A DNA stretch of 64,000 nucleotides, from the NCBI GenBank assembly GCA_028551475.1, contig CM052354.1:17941258-18005257 (forward strand), given 5' to 3'. This stretch comes from Casuarina equisetifolia. Its lineage: Eukaryota > Streptophyta > Magnoliopsida > Fagales > Casuarinaceae. The translations under genes were made by a program, and so were the position numbers. This document shows, one piece after another, positions 62,641 through 64,000 of the stretch. Every line of letters begins with the position of its first letter. The stretch's first letter is position 1. The notes under the pieces are model-generated. The model was not told the origin of the DNA. It saw only the letters and a program-made list of their open reading frames with translations, and did no database searches.

Positions 62641-64000
62641 GGACGATAAAAGGAGTGGAGCAATAGTGGAGTACTTCTCAAATAAAAACAAAATAAAATA
62701 AAATAAAAATTAGAATTAGAGTATGAGTACTTCCCGACAAAAAAGTATCCGTAACCTGGGGGAAGCAGACGAGCTGCTCCAATCCACACCAAACGGGCAG
62801 GCCAACCTCCCTATCCATCACGTGGCGTGAGGAGAACTTCATGATAACGTAAGATCCGCCACGTGCATTATCCTTCGTTGTTCTTATTTTATTTTATCGT
62901 TCTAATGCTAGGATCTTCAACGTGGTTCAAACTTTATATAGTATATTTTTATTTTAAAAAAAAATAGTTGAGAATCCTTTTCTTTTTTTACTTTACTAGT
63001 TAGCTTTAAAGATAAAATACTATTAATCCAGATAATGGATTCTAGAATTTTCTATAAAAGTAAATGCATGGTTTTGGCACATTGTTTGGAAATTTAAAAT
63101 GCGAACTTTTGCATACATTCCAATCGAAACACTCTCATATTGAAAGTGAGATGCTTGAAAAGGTTGCATGTTGCGATAAGTAAGATTACTCAATTTAGAA
63201 ACCTCTTTCCACCTAGAGATGATGGATATTTCAGAATCTTGTTTACTCTTTATTAATCACTTTTATAATGGGATTTGGGATTTAGAAATCTCTTTCCTCC
63301 TCAAGGTGATAGATCTTTCATTTAATATATAAGGCCCATTATATCAAATATAGAAAGACAGAACATTTTGTACAAACCTTATACTAGCGATTTGGCCAAT
63401 ACCTTATAGAACCTTGAATTTTGTGTCCAAAGAGGTTGGGATGATGCTTTTAGACTTTTCGCTATAAAGAGAGGACTTAGAAGATAAGATAAATTTACTT
63501 TGGGGTTGCTAACTAACTAAACACATTAATTAAAATGAGTCAAGATTTATGGGCCATCTACATTATGTTTTAGATAATGTTGAATACTTACTCCTAGCAT
63601 TGTTGTAAATGAAATATCTATGATTCAAATATGGAGTTGATAAACAACAAGGCTAGAAGTAAGAAATTTGTTAGTAGAAAGACAAGAATTGTTGTTGTAT
63701 TTCACTTGAAGTGTAGTGGAAAACTTATAAATGAAGTATGATTACAATATGAATAATGTTTTAAAATATATTTTAATGATAATGAATATTATGTCCAATG
63801 TAAAACTTTAAAAAATGCTTTCTATGTGATATTATATCTTAAGTCTCTCTATTTGTTTTATTTAATTTGCAATTACAAATCATATATGACAAAATGAATG
63901 ACACTAGAATAAGTTTATAATCAATAACACATGATTGAAAATGGATGAATGACCAAATAGTTGTATTATGATAAGGAATTTTCTCAAAGTTATTATAAGT
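62641..64000. other. AT-rich DNA without a recognisable gene
   Basis: There is an (AAAAT)n-like run near 62688-62709. Words 'aaacctctttccacctagagatgat' near 63200 and 'gaaatctctttcctcctcaagg' near 63287 are a diverged local duplication. No rest of the lectin receptor kinase was found here. Confidence 0.45.
62688..62709. repeat. (AAAAT)n short tandem repeat
   Basis: Several 'aaaat' units are read directly. Confidence 0.8.

Noticed and set aside
1-64000. Search for tRNA, rRNA, CRISPR arrays, microRNA hairpins and gene clusters of a defence or biosynthetic type
   Set aside because: Nothing with the needed conserved boxes, repeats or co-located families was seen. The neighbouring genes have unrelated functions.

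Overview
The window is nuclear DNA of a flowering plant, most likely a eudicot. The genes have many short GT-AG introns in AT-rich DNA. The proteins belong to plant families: LAZ1/DUF300, MUCI70/DUF616, type 3 metallothionein, DUF2921 and L-type lectin receptor kinase. Both retroelement fossils are of plant type. I cannot name the species from the sequence alone. No bacterial-style features, CRISPR arrays, rRNA or tRNA genes were seen.

Seven protein-coding genes look intact, and their exons were joined by hand from splice sites and reading phase. On the minus strand they are a LAZ1-like DUF300 membrane protein (8123-11835, 8 coding exons), a UBC25/26-like ubiquitin-conjugating enzyme (17035-21767, 7 exons), the copper chaperone COX17 (38523-38762), a small four-helix membrane protein (41676-42110) and a MUCI70-like DUF616 putative glycosyltransferase (44563-50155, 9 exons). 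On the plus strand they are a type 3 metallothionein (36214-37322, 3 exons) and an N-acylated CDK-like kinase (54105-61269, 8 exons). Every internal junction keeps the reading frame and gives a protein that resembles its family from end to end.

Two host genes are broken. A DUF2921 gene (3967-6037, minus) has a frame change near 5405 and lacks the C-terminal membrane region. A lectin receptor kinase fragment (62203-62640, plus) keeps its signal peptide and part of the lectin domain.

The space between genes holds old repeats. A heavily decayed Ty3/gypsy fragment lies at about 650-2025. The DNA on both sides of it matches one continuous diverged copy at about 14.8-15.9 kb, so the latter looks like a paralogous empty site. 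A 4.2-kb Ty1/copia fossil lies at 28426-32658, with 202/205-bp LTRs, a 5-bp target duplication and no visible gag. Its 5' internal part carries a minisatellite of five 26-bp units. Several local tandem duplications, a dispersed AT-rich repeat and simple repeats fill the rest.

The genes are unrelated housekeeping or signalling genes: endomembrane transport, ubiquitination, metal handling, respiratory-chain assembly, wall polysaccharide synthesis and a CDK-like kinase. I see no operon-like or pathway cluster and no convincing new biological system. The most useful points for follow-up are the upstream ORF before the CDK-like kinase, the empty-site relationship of the gypsy fossil, the two host pseudogenes and a few unassigned ORFs.
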